A stretch of 64,000 nt of DNA from Terebella lapidaria. Lineage: Eukaryota > Annelida > Polychaeta > Terebellida > Terebellidae. Positions 12,287 through 27,137 of the stretch are shown here, one piece after another. The notes under the pieces are model-generated. The model ran no database searches, had not been told where the DNA came from, and saw only the letters and a list, made by a program, of their open reading frames with translations. The DNA lies in the NCBI GenBank assembly GCA_949152475.1, contig OX424563.1, positions 5,367,001 to 5,431,000 on the forward strand, read 5' to 3'. Every line of letters starts with the position of its first letter. Position 1 is the first letter of the stretch. The position numbers and the translations under genes were made by a program.

Positions 12287-15200
12287 TTACATTGGCGCTG
12301 AGACCCAGAGTGTATGGAGGGAAGTACATGTAAGGGCCATCAGTTTACAACATGTATGGAGGGAAGTAGAGGCCATCAGCAGCATTGATCCTGCATAAAC
12401 CAGGCCCAGGATGCTCTCTGTCTGTCGATGTGTGTTTTCAGGTTCAGCTGTTTGTTGTTCACTTGGTCATGTCGATTGGAAGGGAACTCCTCTTGAGCTT
12501 CAGTAGAGTTTGTAAAACTGGGCTAGCTCTACATGTATTTGTGTGCCCTGGAAGTGACAAAAAATATTTGTTTCCCCCAGACCAAATATCTGCAAACTGT
12601 TTCAAAGGCATTGATCACGGTTAATCATCGTCACCTGTCAGAGTAAAGCGCAGGAGCAAAGCGAGGTAACTGTGTCTGGGATCAGGTCCGGCCAGTGGAG
12701 GCAATATCTCAACGTTTGTGAAACCATTTAGAGCAATCTCGTTGATTAGTTGAAGCTGACAAATGACAGAGCTGAATTACCCACTGAATGCTCAGAGCCG
12801 AAGGGACTTGATCAAGCACGGTACAAGTTATTTTACCCGCTCATCCACGTTTTGTCTCTCTTCCCATAAAACATGATAAATATGATTTTAACTCCATGTA
12901 GCTTCCAGTCTGAATTACCTGATTACTGAAGAAAGATGGCAAGTGATGCAATTCAATCCTCCGTTCTGAGTCTCTCACCACCTATATCTTCATGCATGTA
13001 TAAATTTGCCATCAATAATGCAATCTACTCCGTGCTTAAGCATATGCTAATATTCTCCGAATCGTATTGTCCGTTCTGGTGTCAGTTTATTCTTGCAGTA
13101 GACATGGTCGATGAGATTGCAACCATATCTGGCAGATGCCTTACAGCTCTCAATATTGCAGCATCCCTTCCCCTCTCTCCTCCTAGAAAAAATGTTGTGA
13201 CCATAAATTTGTTATGCAGAAAGAGATTATTCTTTGAATGATCATGATGATAAAATTAAACAGATTTAGAACCGAGAAGAGACGTCCAGAGTAAAGGTGA
13301 CATTCCTCGTCTCGTGCAGGCACACAATGTGATCTAAGCAAAATCAGCGCAGATCCATCCGTTACTGAGGGTGCTGGACAAATGACATGCTGATGTTGTC
13401 ATCAAAGACTGTAAGAAAGGTAATGCTTACTGAAGTTTGTAGATGATATTTCCTTCAACTGCATCTGATTGGCTTGAGTCTTTCTAGATCTATCCGTTGA
13501 ACTGCCTAGAAATCTTGAACATCGATGATTGATTGAACCTGTCCTGTTGTATGTATGATATGTGTAAAGAGATGTCTGGAAATATCTGCTGTGGGGCAAA
13601 CATACGCACCATATTATCAAGGAGATACATCGTATCGGCGAATTCCACGGCAAAGTAAATGTTTACCATGTTACATGTAGCTGTTCAATTATGTATGCAT
13701 GTTGTGTTGCTGCAGTTTGTTTATTTCCTGGAACGAAACCAGGCAACTCCACAAATCTTATGTAATCAATTCATGTTTGAATTTCATCTTGTGGGTGTGC
13801 AATGTTTTATTGTATTTCTGTCATGTACGGTGTTCCATCAACGTCAGAAAAAGTAACATCGTGTGACAAATTACTTGTGACACAAGGGAATTAATACAAA
13901 TGAAACGGCGACCTGAGTCAGGGCCGCAGACAATCAGCATGGCTTCTGTCGCCGCTAATCCCAGGCTTGTTCTGACATTCTATATAAAAACCACTGTTCC
14001 CTGCCCTCGGGACTGGGAATCAACATGTCAAACAGTTAATTGTTCTAGCGCTCACCGTGACACCGACACGCAAGACAAAGTCATGACAACAAGATGAGTC
14101 GATCTGGTTGTGACGCATGTCTGACCTACACCAGAACTAGCCGTGATAGATCGTTGTTCCCCAATGCATTCTGAGACAAAGGTACATATACATGTAGGCA
14201 GTGATCTGATCGGGTGGTATGGCTTATAATAGTTATATCATATTTGCTACAGTTCACTTGCTCCAGAGATGGGTTTCATTTTGTGTGTCACATTTTATGT
14301 TTTTATGGCTGTGTGAAATACTCTTGGCTTCGTCATCTTTGTCGGACACTTGTTGAAACATGCTTAATATTTTGTTGGTGTGAAACGGGGACTATTATAT
14401 TCTTTGTGTGTTCACTAACGAATTGCGCCTGGCTTGGTTCTAGGATGCCATGATGTGCACAGTCATTGCATACATGAAAAACACTCAGTATATTTGTTGC
14501 ACACCAAGTGTCTTTGGATCTGATGTCGGGTGACACTGTCTCCGAGCTATCGGCCTCAGACAATCAGCGGTGTTGTCTCCCTCAGCCTGTCTGGGACTGT
14601 TTTCATCGCTTTGTGTGGCACAGAATGCCACAGACTCCGAGCAAACCCTCGGCTTGACTTCCACCTTTGACGGGAGTCGCCAAAACTACTCCCCACGTCC
14701 CCATTCATCGCGGTAAACATGGTACAACCAGTGTGACCCAATCATAATTCTACGTGACATTTACATAAGGCCGGAAATAAAGGAAACAGGAACTTAATGT
14801 TGCATGATGGTCTGGCTCCGTGATCTGCCTTCCCAGGTCATTTTATTTCAAACATTAACTTTTTCATTACTCGTAATTGTCAAACACACTGTTTTTTCTG
14901 TGCTTGGTCCCGACGGAGTTGTTTTGCATTGGTTGGCAGGAAATGAGGACGGCATGAATACTGCGAACTTGTTTGAATGAAAGAGGCACCATGCTAAAAT
15001 TGATATGGTTGATGGCAAAGTGGTTAGGGATAGCAGCCATAGGGCTTTTATGATTATGGTCACTGACTTTTATGGCCTTATTCGGGTGGATCAACTGCAA
15101 AGGGGTTAAACACAGTAATTTGATATGACCGCAACAAAAAATTCATTTATGGTATTTTCCCAGGTCTTAACGACCAAACTATCACAGCTTTCAGGGTAAC

Positions 15201-18200
15201 GATGGCAACATTGCCATGAGATTCAATTTTGAAATTACAGCGTTTCTGCTCTGCCCAGTATTGACTCCTGAATTATCATGATTATGTAGACATAGACATT
15301 AAATCATGGTGCAAGCTGTTCCAGTGCTGTAGTTATTAATGACTTACAATGTATCTTGTATGTCATGTGTGTGCTCGGTTTGCATCGCATGCTTCATCTG
15401 TCATTCGATCCATCACGGAATGGCCTAATTTGCAAAGACAAACGTTAATACATCATCGTTTTCTGCTCTCTGAACGTTCAGTACGCACGATACATCGCAT
15501 TCATCCCAGCACACTCCACAACTAACAACATTAATTTTGTCGTCCATCCTGGCAGTTTGCCAATGTTGAGGACTCGGAGAACATCGGTGAAACCAAGACT
15601 GAAGCGAGCGACCATTGTCAGAGAACAATGTGATGCAACATTGACAGATCATTTATTGTCAACTTGATACCCGCGCTTGTCTATGGTGATCCAACGCTTT
15701 GAAAAGGTCGTGAAATATTACGGATCCGGATACCAATTATTTCGCGGGAGGAATGTGGACGGATCCCCGTCATACATCAATCACGTGGTCAGCGGTCACC
15801 CCGCGACATTTACAACCGCGGCCCTCGTGGAATGATTATCATCATTGTCAGCCAGCTCTTCTCGATCATTTCTGGGTCTTTTTTCCTCGAAAACTTAACT
15901 TTCGAAACTTCTACGTTTTTCCTGCTGATTTCCAAAACTGTTTTCCGCTTGATGAATGGAAGAGTTGTGTGCATGTAATCCATCATTTAGCCCTGTTTTA
16001 AAGAGAATTTGAGCTGATTAGGTCTGTTTTTTTTGTGACTGTGCATTTGGTAGTGGTGACAAGCTGCCTTGAATAGATGCCGGTACCAGTATCCATGTTC
16101 GGTGTCGTTTCTGTTCAGTTTTCACAAATGTTCACATCTTGTAACCAAAAACAGCAAAAAATACCTTTATTTAATATACCTGATTCGTGAATATGCCACT
16201 GGTGATGCAGTGAGTAATATGATAAAAAATAGTGAACCCTGTATCACCACATCGTAAAATTTGAACAGACAACATTTTAAGGATTGCTTCAGAATGCTGT
16301 ACATGTATAGTTTTGAATTTCAGTCCAGATGAGAAATGAAATGAACAGCACCAAAAATAGACTGCTTTTTGTGGTGCTGGGTATTTTATGTCTCGTTGTA
16401 TCGATATGAAATCATGGCTTCCAAAATGCCAAGTTATTCTGTGTGGACGACATGTCATGTGAGCCGCATTGATTTCACGTCAGTGTGATGAAGGACCCAG
16501 GGAAGTTTTTGGTAGTTTTCGGTCAATCCTCCGCCCATTCGTTATCACCACACTCTGGGAAATATCGGGAAAACCCGGGTTGTCGGGGACAGTCTCAGGG
16601 CCAATCTGCTCTGACGATCTCCCATATATTTGCAGCGATCCAGGCCCGCGATCTGCCAGCCTAAGTTTGATTGGAAAATGCCTAAGCTGCTCGACTGAAA
16701 TCGTTTCCCGACATGGGACATCTAAAGAATAGCAAGCCTGTCATTTATTACAGAGCTGGCCCGGCAGCCAGTGGATTGATAAACAGAAAACCGGTCACAC
16801 GGCTCTCTTACAGTCTGTAACCAACGCCTAATGAATCTTGTTCACACAGTGACATGAACACGGCCAAGTGCCGACAGCGATGTAATCCAGTAAAACGTCC
16901 TACGACAGGTCGTCAGCCTGGTCGCAGCGGATAAATATCCCACTCCGTGACACTTCCTACCTCCGCGTGGAGAGCTTCGAGTCAGATAATCACAGTTGCT
17001 CAAAATGGACTGACACAAAACAAAAACACTTCAACATGTTCAATGCATAGCAATGAGTTGTAGAAACTCGAGTTATGACGATGATGATGATGATGACTGA
17101 GATAGATCTGTTGACAATGTGGAACAGCGTACGACTACTGAATTTAAACCCTCTAGGCAAGAAAGACATGGGAAATGCATTTTGTCTTTATCATATTTAG
17201 ATGCATGTGGTTCTTCTGATTGTGACAGAATTGCCTTTTTATTCGAAACAAATATTGATTGTCAACTAAAGTATTTCTCATGGGGAAGAATTGTTTGAAG
17301 GTGCTCAAACATGGAGTATTAATCACCATAGTAACTACCAGTAGTATCAGTAATACAATTTACATTAGTAATATTCAATATTCTGATCAGCCCAACACCT
17401 TCACTAGAACTAGAGCAAGGAGACTGACAAGTGTAAATAAACAAGTGTTGGACAGTCACAGATGTTACCCACTTTGACATTTAAAAAGACAGTCTTCAGT
17501 GTTTTATGGTTTTATCATACGCTTACCGGGTATAAGTGTGGCTGTGGGTTCTTGTTTTCAGCAGTCTTTAACAAGTGCCTGTCTACATGATCAATATGAA
17601 TAAATCTTTCTTCAGCATCTATAGGCCTGATTATGATCAGTCTATTACCGGTTCATGGACACTTATGTTTTGATGTGTAAATTATCATTACATGTATTAT
17701 CAACTGTAGTACAAACATCACGACTGTGTGTAATGCACATACGGGTATGTGTACTTGTATTGGCCAGGGTGGTTCCAGTTGCCATGGTAATGCATGCATA
17801 CATTCATCAGGACAGGGGCTAGGTCGATGGATGACCTGTGATGTCATATGTCATAATTTCGGCAGGGACGAGGCACCCAACTCCGTAGGTGTCCTGCGAA
17901 TCCGGTCCCATAACTCCTTGCTGCCAATTATTGTCAGTTGGAAAAACATGTTTCTTCCCCTGTTGATGGTGCGACCATAAATCCCCTCCCCAAGCGCCAG
18001 GCATGTGCAAATTTGTCTCTTTGTCAGGCACTCCTGAATTGTTCCCAGCCCAATGCGCCCACAGACAAGTGCCAAGTACAGCTGCAAATCTACCGTTTGG
18101 TGGGGAATTAACCCTAGTGCAGTTAACCTTGTGGTACCATCACAGTCATACATGTACAATCTACGCTGTATGCTTCTACAGGCTCTCCACTCCCCTCCAC

Positions 18201-19009
18201 CCATCTCACCACACTAAAAGGCCGGGCAGCTCAGAGCAATTCTGTGATGCCTTCATTGCTCACTTGGTGAACATTTGTATTCCTATCTCACCAAACACGA
18301 GATGACAACCGGCGCTGCATCTGACTCAGAAGGATGACTCGGACGCCCGATCTCCGTGGTATTGTAAGCCGCTTGCACATTGCAGGAATCATGATTTCTT
18401 ACTGGACATCACAAGGGTCTCGCAAAACTCTGTGACTTGCATTCTCCAGCAAAGTACGGAGATAAAGATGATGAATTTGTCAGGTCAAGTGAGGCTTTCC
18501 TGGTGAAATTCATCTTCTCATAGAAAGCAGTCGGCGAGTCAGTCAAATTCCATCTACTACCAGTTAATGTATTCGCTACATCCCACACACTATCAACCTT
18601 TGAATTGATCTTATTAAAAGGCTACTGAACATAATGGAATTTGAATTAATGACAAAATAATACACATTCACACTGTATATATATATATACTAGTATATTT
18701 AATCACATAAATCTGTACACCAAGCAACTGATTGTCGCCTTGACAGGTCGATGACTCGGGTGTTATCATGTTTAACTGTCACACTTTTGACATTGTTCAT
18801 TATTGCAAACAATATGAGTCCAGAACTCACATTGGAAATGTCACTGGATGGAAGTGAGAATTCACCATGATGTCCACACTTACACGGCCAACCTGCACTA
18901 GGCATGCTAGCTGGCATGGTCAGGCTCAGCTCGACACGACTGCCCGGAAGTCAGGCTTCCATTGACTGACCCAGACTGTGGGGTGTCCACCAGGGTAGAA
19001 GATTGCTCT

Positions 19010-19023
19010 GTTGCCATGGCAAC
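19010..19023. promoter_or_regulatory. perfect X-box palindrome (RFX-like)
   Basis: GTTGCCATGGCAAC is a perfect 14-bp palindrome and a textbook RFX X-box. It lies about 8 kb upstream of the first complexin coding exon. Function is inferred. Confidence 0.4.
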
Positions 19024-21586
19024 CAACTAGGCTCTCGGAGCAGCACGATGTTGACTTCCGGGTGGCGTCACTGGTAGCAAAGTGGAATTGCTCTGCAGCT
19101 TCCAGTAAAACTTGTGACTTTGTCTGGTATAAAACATATTTCAGACAGACGGAAGTCCATTTAATTCAAGATTTTCTTGCCTCCGAAGTCTGTAATTCAT
19201 CCTAACGAAGCTAATGGGATTTCATTAGGAAGCTGAATAGAGAAGTCTGGAAATGGGAAATGGTTGTTTTAATGAAGTTCTGAGGGAATGAAATGCAATG
19301 CAATTTGCTCATCTTAGAATTTATCAGGGATAAGTTCAGCTAACTAATTATTGTCTTTTTATTGTGCATATTTCATCATCATAACACAAGGCGGTTTTAG
19401 ACCAACAGCAATATTGCCAATATGTACAAACTGTGGCAGTGAATGTCAAAAAATGTGCTTGTAGCCCCAAATTCCAAACATGCTTTACAGATAGCCCTTT
19501 ACATGTATCTATACTCCTGATCTATTCTGACTACTCTACCCCATGTATCCATTACCATGACAACCCCTCCCAGCAGTGTGTATGGTGTGTACCACTTCTA
19601 CATCCTTCATGCAATGTCACATCGGCCACTCAAGGTCAGGGAGATTTGTCCATTCATGTATTCATTCATTACACTGCGATGTCGACCCTGTCGGTCTTGG
19701 CTCAAGTCTTCAAGTCACCGTGATGATTGATGAATGCTGCTTGTCTCTGCGTGGTGGTAACATAGACGTACAAAACTTGTACACAACATTTCTTGAATCT
19801 TCCATGATAAGCGCTTGATCAAACTTCAGTACAAAAATAGGTGAATGTTCTTTGCGTATTTGCATGTGCAAGTACAGTTCTGACATGATATTGAAATTGT
19901 GTGAAACGTCAGAAATATTATGATATTAAATCCCCAAGCGACTCCATACTGGAACTTTTACTTTAAAAAAAAAAAATTTGTTGTTTGTATGAACCCAATC
20001 CCATGTTGACTGCACACGTAGAATCACAACTCACTGAACTGGTGGAGAATACAGACTTTTAGGCTGCTGGTTGGTGGCAGTATTCTGTTGGACTATCGCG
20101 CTGTGATGCCGCATAAAGACTCATCGTTGCTCACTGCTCATACAGCGACAGCTCCACTGGTTTTAAAGTAAATATCGGGAGCTCTCTTCCAACTGTCCTG
20201 TGTCATTTTTGCCAATATCAAACTCAATAGCTTCCTAGTCTGGCCACGGTAGAAATAATGTTAGTGGATGGGGAAGGAGATTCTTTTCAGTCTTGCAAAG
20301 TTAGTATTAGCAATAAATGGCGACTAGGAAAAGGATTTGCGGAATCCTATAATCCTGACAAAAGCCAAGCTGAAGAGCACAGATGAGACCTTCCTGACAG
20401 CTCAATTTTATTGGACGGCCGGTTGGAGCGATGATTTCTCTGTTGATCTGGTGCTGAGCTATCCATCACCCCCAGGGTGACAGTGTTTGCAGAGTTTGTG
20501 TGAAATATTGCACTGGATCAGTCCGTCCATCCGTCTGGCCGTCTGTCAGTGATGTGACACCTGCTGGTACCATCTGGTGCGAGTGATTACCTGGTCAGAT
20601 ATGTTACAGGACGTTCCTTACATGAGACATGTCATCCTCGATGTGATCTGTGCAATATCATACATGTATTTGAAGGTCTTCCCACTACTGCCTGTGCTTT
20701 TGCATGTGTCTTAGTCCAGGCCTGTTTGTTTACGTAATATGATATTCAGTTCTGCAATAAGCTCGCAGGCATGGACAGTTCATACTCTTACACCTTACGC
20801 ACAGTGATCATCGATTGGACCTTGCATAGTAAAGGAAACCGAAGCCTTGTCATTTGCAATGTGACAAGGAACACAGCTTCGATGTGCCAAAGTCAATGCG
20901 GCCATTTCATCCCCTCTGACACCACGGCAAGCGATCTGATATACTCGCCACCCTCCTCACCTCGCCATTGGCTGTTCTTTTGCCACAGGTTTTTTTCATG
21001 GCCCTCACAACTGCTGTTATCCTCGATTGGTTCTACCGTCATCCTCCCCTCCCCCCCTCCCCCCCCCCCCCCATGCACACTCGCACGTTCACAAACACAA
21101 GTGGCAGTGTGAATCAATTTCTTCATCCCGGCCACATTGTTGGCATGTTTTTCGTTCATGCATATTCGTTGTGGCAGACCGTTACTGCGATACCCGGGAA
21201 ACATTATGGATTTGCACTATTAATGTGGAAACATTCATCTCGCACCCCGTAGCAAGGCGTCTAGAACTGAACAAGTGACACTGGGAGAAGACAGGGACAA
21301 GTTCTGTCGGAACACCAATGAACAACTGTCACTTTATTGGATGACAACCTCAGAACTGATTGGAGATTTTGAAAGACCTTGACATTTAGCTCATGCCACA
21401 GATTTGGGATACCCGTGGATCGTGTATTGACCTTGGTGTGCACCCAATCAGTCTAGCTTTCTGCTGAGTTCTCCACGGAATATTTCCCGCAAGTCTCATT
21501 TCCGCCTTCCGTTGACGCCACGGGTGGAATTAGGATGAAGCCTGGATGCACAGCATGTGAAAAGAGGTATACCTCACATGTTCTTA

Positions 21587-21600
21587 GTTGCCATGACAAC
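21587..21600. promoter_or_regulatory. X-box-like site
   Basis: GTTGCCATGACAAC differs from the palindromic X-box by one base. Confidence 0.3.
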
Positions 21601-24600
21601 ACATCCCCATGTGATTGATCCCCAAGTGTTCTATTGCAGGGCCACACAAGTGTTGCCATGGTGATCGGTAATAGATTGGTTATCTGTCCAGTTCCCGGTA
21701 TTGATCTGCCTGTATCCCCCCCCCCCCCCCGCCCCTGTGGGACAAGGTGGTTGTGACACAACCGCTCGTCAACAGCTCTTGGTAAAAACACCAGGAGCCC
21801 CGAGAGAGATTGACAGAACTATCTGGGTCACTCAGTCCATGGCTGACCACCGACCGACCGAGTGGAGTCTAGGTGCACGCAGCGATCTCCCAGACCAGCA
21901 CGAAACACCTCGACAGTTGGACAAACCAGAGCTGTATCCCACCGTGGGACTATCAGCCAATAATCTGTCCATGGATAGAGGCTTGGCTGGTCCATTGTGC
22001 TGCCAATTAACTGGGTATTGATGCTTGTGCACCTCTGGGGACTGTGCTGGTCAGTCTATGGTCAGCTCCCTCCCGTGTGGCCAGCTCCCAGGTGTTGTGT
22101 AATAACGACTTATTGTCGTATTGGCTTCTGTGGACGGAGGCACATTGATGCTGAAGGACCTCGCACTGGGGGTATATAATGACGGAGTATTGCCAGTTGT
22201 GAGGCAGAGACACACAGGAGTGCTGGAGTTACTTGAGATCTGCTCTCACCGGTATTCTGTGACAGATGTGGATTGATTCATTCTACGTGTAAGTTGTAAG
22301 TTTTCTATGATGGAGTTTATGTCTGTTGAGAGGAATGTGTCATTGAGGCTAGGTATTCATGATATCGGATAAGATCTTGTATACATGTACAATGATGTGT
22401 ATGTTGCTTGGTAGCTGTTTTGATTGGGCATTGAATCAGAAGAATAAATCACCAGGATGTGCAGCCTCTTTATGGGAATGCAAGGGAACATTTCCCATGA
22501 ATGAAAATACATGGAAGCGTCGCGGTAAGACAGTAAGTTCATGTAAAGTTAACCTGCTTTGTATATAACAAATTGAATCATAAGTAAGATGACATTCCTG
22601 GCTCTGACCTATTGATGACAGTTCACCTGAGTTGCCATGGCACTGTGTGTTCCCGTGGTCTAAGTTGTCTGTACCCCGAAGCTTGGTTCCTTCACTCCAC
22701 ACGGAGGGTCAGACGGCCATGTTCTTTCAAATTAGCACGAGGAACTCTCCACCTTCCTTTGTGAGTTATCTACAAGCGATATAAAAACTTGAAGTGCGGC
22801 GTCATATTTTCCCGTGAAAGAACGTACGTTGATGGACGACGTTTTTAGCCGATTGCCTGACAAGTTAGCCCAATTTGTTAACGGTTGCCGTGGACACGTT
22901 AGAAGATACACGCTTTGAGCCGCACAAGTCATCATTCAAGCAACCATGATAACGTACCCAGTAAAAATCTCATTCACTTCCAGGGGCTTTCAGTGACTGC
23001 TTGATATTCGCCTTGCTAGCCACTTACGGCAAGAGAGCTGCTTGTCAAAGGCAATGCTATGATAAAGCTTTGTTATACATGCAAGAGTCTCATAAGATGA
23101 GGCGCTCATGTCTTCGTCAGGCGGCAGTCTCTAATTTAAAATTCCACTATTATTGGGTCATAGTCGCTGGAAGTGCCGTGGTTTCACATCACACTGACGT
23201 ACGGTGTTCAACCTCGCGTTATCGGGGACATATTTCCCTGCACTCGTGCAATAGCTTACAATTACAACGTGCCTGCTACTTGTATGGCTTGCATGGCCTA
23301 CTAATAATGTTAGATTCAACATACATTGTAGTTTGGTTGTTTCAAGGTGGAACAGTTGCTGCGTGCGGAAAAGAACAGAAGAAAACTTTAAATTACTACT
23401 TCCATGCACACGTGATGCATAAAACAACACGTCTCCCAGATTCCAACCTCTGGTCACCGCTTCAAGGTCACTGCTGATGTATTCCAAGCTAAAAATAATT
23501 GTGCCTATCATGTGCTGACTAATTAACGAGTGATATGAGGAGTTTGCTTTGTCTTGTGCCTTGGGCTAGAACAATTCTGCTGCCATGGCAACCTGTGTAT
23601 ACCTGGGCCAGTGACGAGTTGTTGCTATGTTTTTGTGTCACCGACAGCTTCTTTACTAGTGAGATGTTGTGTCGTGTATTGTAGGCCAATGACATTGTGT
23701 TTGCTAGGCACTGCGAGGCTGCACTCAGGTAACAGGCAGATCACGTCATCGCCAGAATTATGCACAGTTCCCCCTACAGCGTAAATCGTGGTTGGGAATC
23801 TTGCTCTTATGTTCCATGTCGGGAATAAGTTTTGTTGTTCAATTTATTCTAGTTACCTGGCATGTGAATCAATAGGGCAATCATTCGTTAATAAGTTCAA
23901 TTCTCAAGTGCAGTACTGCACCTAGTCCGGAAAAAAACATGTACATGTAAAGCTGTGGACAGTGGCCATCTGCTCTATGCTAGTACTGCAGTCAGGCCAA
24001 CCTTGAATCTCCTGGACCATGAACTGTTATACAATGTATCACTGTCGGGTTCCCTGGAATGTGCCATGGTGACTGAGCATGTACCTCAAACCAACCCCAG
24101 GGGATCAGATCATTGGTTGCATCTGGCGCTATCTCTGTTGTCTATCGCCCATCTTACATGTACATGGGTTGTCAATGCCTGTAGACACAAGGGTGGACTG
24201 TCCGGGTTGTATCTTCATCCGTGGAGGTGAACAGCAGCTGTAGATCACCCTGATCAAGATGTTTGAGTCTTTGTATGTGATGGATAGTGTGTTGCATTCA
24301 GTCATAGCATGTATGAGGCAGTCAATAGATGGGTATTTTGTGGTTTCTGATCGAACGGCAAATTTGGCCTCCAATTTACTTCAAGGACTGGATGGATAGG
24401 ATTTACGACATTGTATTGGTATGCCAACTACATGTTCCCTCCCAATACATGCAGTGATTCACACAGTTTTCAGCTCGACGTGATGAATTAAAACCATTCA
24501 AACCACGAAGCTTGGTGATTCAGCGCCACATGCTTAGACTTAGCTGTTACAATATAGAGCTGCACCGCTAACGACAATGGATACAAATATAGTTAGAAAC

Positions 24601-26602
24601 CGTGCATGTTCATGGAGTGATGGCAGTGAGTGGTGAGCTGATCTCAGTGTATCAGAAACAGAACGAGAGTGGGATACATCAGTGTAGTGAAAACTGTTAA
24701 TATGACATCATGTTGCATGTGAATGAAATTGGATGATGATATCACTCGAGTGATACACACTTTATGAATGAGAAGAAGCTCATTCCTTATGGTGCATAGA
24801 ACACCTCGGACAGAAGAGCTACTGTATAAGACAAACTGCTACATCGTGATTTGTAACACAAGGTTTTAATCCCCAGAATATGAATTGCATTAATTGTCTG
24901 TCAGATGGCTGTCGTGAACAGCTTGTTGCCACCGAGTACCGACATTTCGGGTTGCCTGATGAGTGCTGGAGACAATGCGAGACGATGACTTTCTCCTCGC
25001 TGGAGATGCACAGCGGTGTTGTGACTGGATCCTCTCTAGCAAAGACTTAGCACAGGCCGTCGAGTCCATCCCAAGCAGGCACAATTTGATTTGTAATATG
25101 AGTCCTGTGTTCATCTGGGCACTAACCGTTAGCACATAATGATGTCTGACAACTTCTCTCAGGAAAACTACGGTGTAGTACCGGTAGATGGAAACTGAAA
25201 AATATGTTGAAGAGAAATTAGAGGATTGACCAAGGTATTGTGTATTTGTATATATTATGTACAGTCATGACAAGAAAATATGATTTGAATTCTAAGGTTT
25301 TACTGATAGATAAAATACATGTATATTTGTATATGCAGTATCTCAACAATTATTGTGCGAGTGTCTCCTTCTGACATTTTAGTGTAGTGTATAGTAAAAC
25401 CAATGCAACAATGAAAGCAACACCACTCCCTGAGGTGTATCATTATCGTTATATATGTCTTTGGTTCCCTCTCTGCTGCATGCATAATGTCGACGTCATA
25501 AAAAATGAATTGTTATTCCGAAATGTGATCTCATTTTTGTGACTTATGACATTGTATGGAGTGTCATTTCTCTCACGGAAAACCAACTTGTGTAATATTG
25601 TTGCATCAACTGAATTGCAAGTGATATAAAACACAAATGACGATTGGGACAAAACCGCGAACAATAACCAACGAGGGACGCAGTGGAGACATACATGTAG
25701 GGATGTAATAACGCTGAAGGATTTATATTCGTGGGCTCGTCCCGTGATCGTATGTGACTTGTGCCCTGGTCTGGATGTATTGATCGGACACACGCCCGGA
25801 GAGCAGCATATCATCGAACAGACGTCGGACGGACGGCTAGAGGCAAACCGCACATTCTGTTTGTTTAGTGAGCTGTGCCAATTGTCATTCTATCCCGGGC
25901 TGTGCGATCATAAATCCGCCCTGTGACGTATATTATTGCGTGGTTCGCGGAGCACACTTGGTGCTGTCACAGTCGGTTGATTTTGTTCAATTGTTCGATG
26001 ATGTCACACGGCCGCACCTGGAAATGTGTCTGCAACTCATCATCACTCGGATCATGGCAACAACATCGTGAATGGAGATATATTGCAAAACATATTCTTG
26101 GAAAAGCATCAAGTCGAGACAATAATACATTTCACTATAGAGCTTGTATTGTTTTGCGTTTTTCACTAATTCCTGTTCATCATTGACAATATACTTACAT
26201 TATTATCATGATTGTGTTTTTTTAACAACCATCTTATGCGCAGTATTGGTGTGTATGTATTTGGATGATCTTGTCACCTTACAAACAGCATGAACAGAGG
26301 TGATATAAATTATTGTTGATAAACAGAATTCTTCCGGAGCATTTGCATGTTTGCAAGCAGCAACAGTGCTGATATTGTGATAGTGCAGGAATGGTTTCTG
26401 CCGGGAACCCCCCTATGCCTCTCATCATCCCCTCACACACAGTGTCAGGGACAGAATTAGAGCAGATGAAGCTGATAGTGGAAGCCAGCGAAGAGCTGCG
26501 TATTCATTACGATGTTGTGAGATGTCTCTGTCAGGTGCTTGAAAGGGGATCGCACTTTGACTCCACCATCAGTTCAAACAAGTGTTGTTCTGTCTTAGGG
26601 AG

Positions 26603-26630
26603 AATAATAATAATAATAATAATAATAATA
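26603..26630. repeat. (AAT)n microsatellite
   Basis: About nine AAT units, about 200 bp before the likely start of the first complexin exon. Confidence 0.95.
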
Positions 26631-26824
26631 GACTGTGGTTAATTTATCTGTGGTTACTCATATATTTTTGTTTTTCAATCAATGTGTTAGACATGATGTA
26701 TGCATACATGAATATGCGATGTAGTGAGGTTTGGGAAGATTTTAATGAATGTAATGTTTTTTGCTTCTGTCATGTTCAGTAATACCGGTGTAAATTATTC
26801 AGTATAATCTTTGTATTTTTGCAG

Positions 26825-27137
26825 ATAATTGAATGCAAGGGACGAGTGTGAACCTTTGGGAATGGGCCTTGACTGTCTTTTACGGAGTATAACAAAGCAT
26901 AAACTCGGCGACTGACATAAAGTTCGTCAGTCTCGACAGCCTGTCAGTGTCATCGGCTTGGATAAATGATCGCCTTCTCGGTCGATCGGACTCACTTCGC
27001 ATGCTCATTGCTTCGCCGAGGATTTCCCGAAGCAGACTTAGAACTATCGAGATTGTAGCAACGACGACAGAATCACACAGCAATGGCATCGTTCATCGCA
27101 AAACAGATGGTTGGAAACCAGCTCAAGTCCGTGAAAG
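26825..27137 (+). CDS. cpx: complexin first coding exon A, with 5' UTR
   Basis: ATG at 27083 starts MASFIAKQMVGNQLKSVK, which is nearly the fly complexin N-terminus (MAAFIAKQMVGNQL). The exon ends after one base of a Gly codon at 27137, and the donor is GTGAGG. The upstream 258 bp is probably 5' UTR, because a good acceptor (TATTTTTGCAG) ends at 26824; the coding part is only 27083-27137. Start choice is secure from the conserved N-terminus. Confidence 0.85.

Larger units (their letters stand above)
12287..26824. other. long non-coding 5' flank of complexin
   Basis: No conserved coding sequence was recognised in these 14.5 kb; frames up to 158 codons lack any domain pattern. Poly-C runs occur near 21046-21072 and 21714-21730. 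X-box-like motifs occur repeatedly. The stretch could hold regulatory DNA or untranslated first exons of complexin, which I cannot place from sequence alone. Confidence 0.55.

Noticed and set aside
23001-23477. 158-codon open frame
   Set aside because: No domain pattern, no conserved motif, overlapping frame on the other strand; consistent with chance.
26582-26782. Poly-Asn frame
   Set aside because: Translation of the (AAT)n microsatellite.
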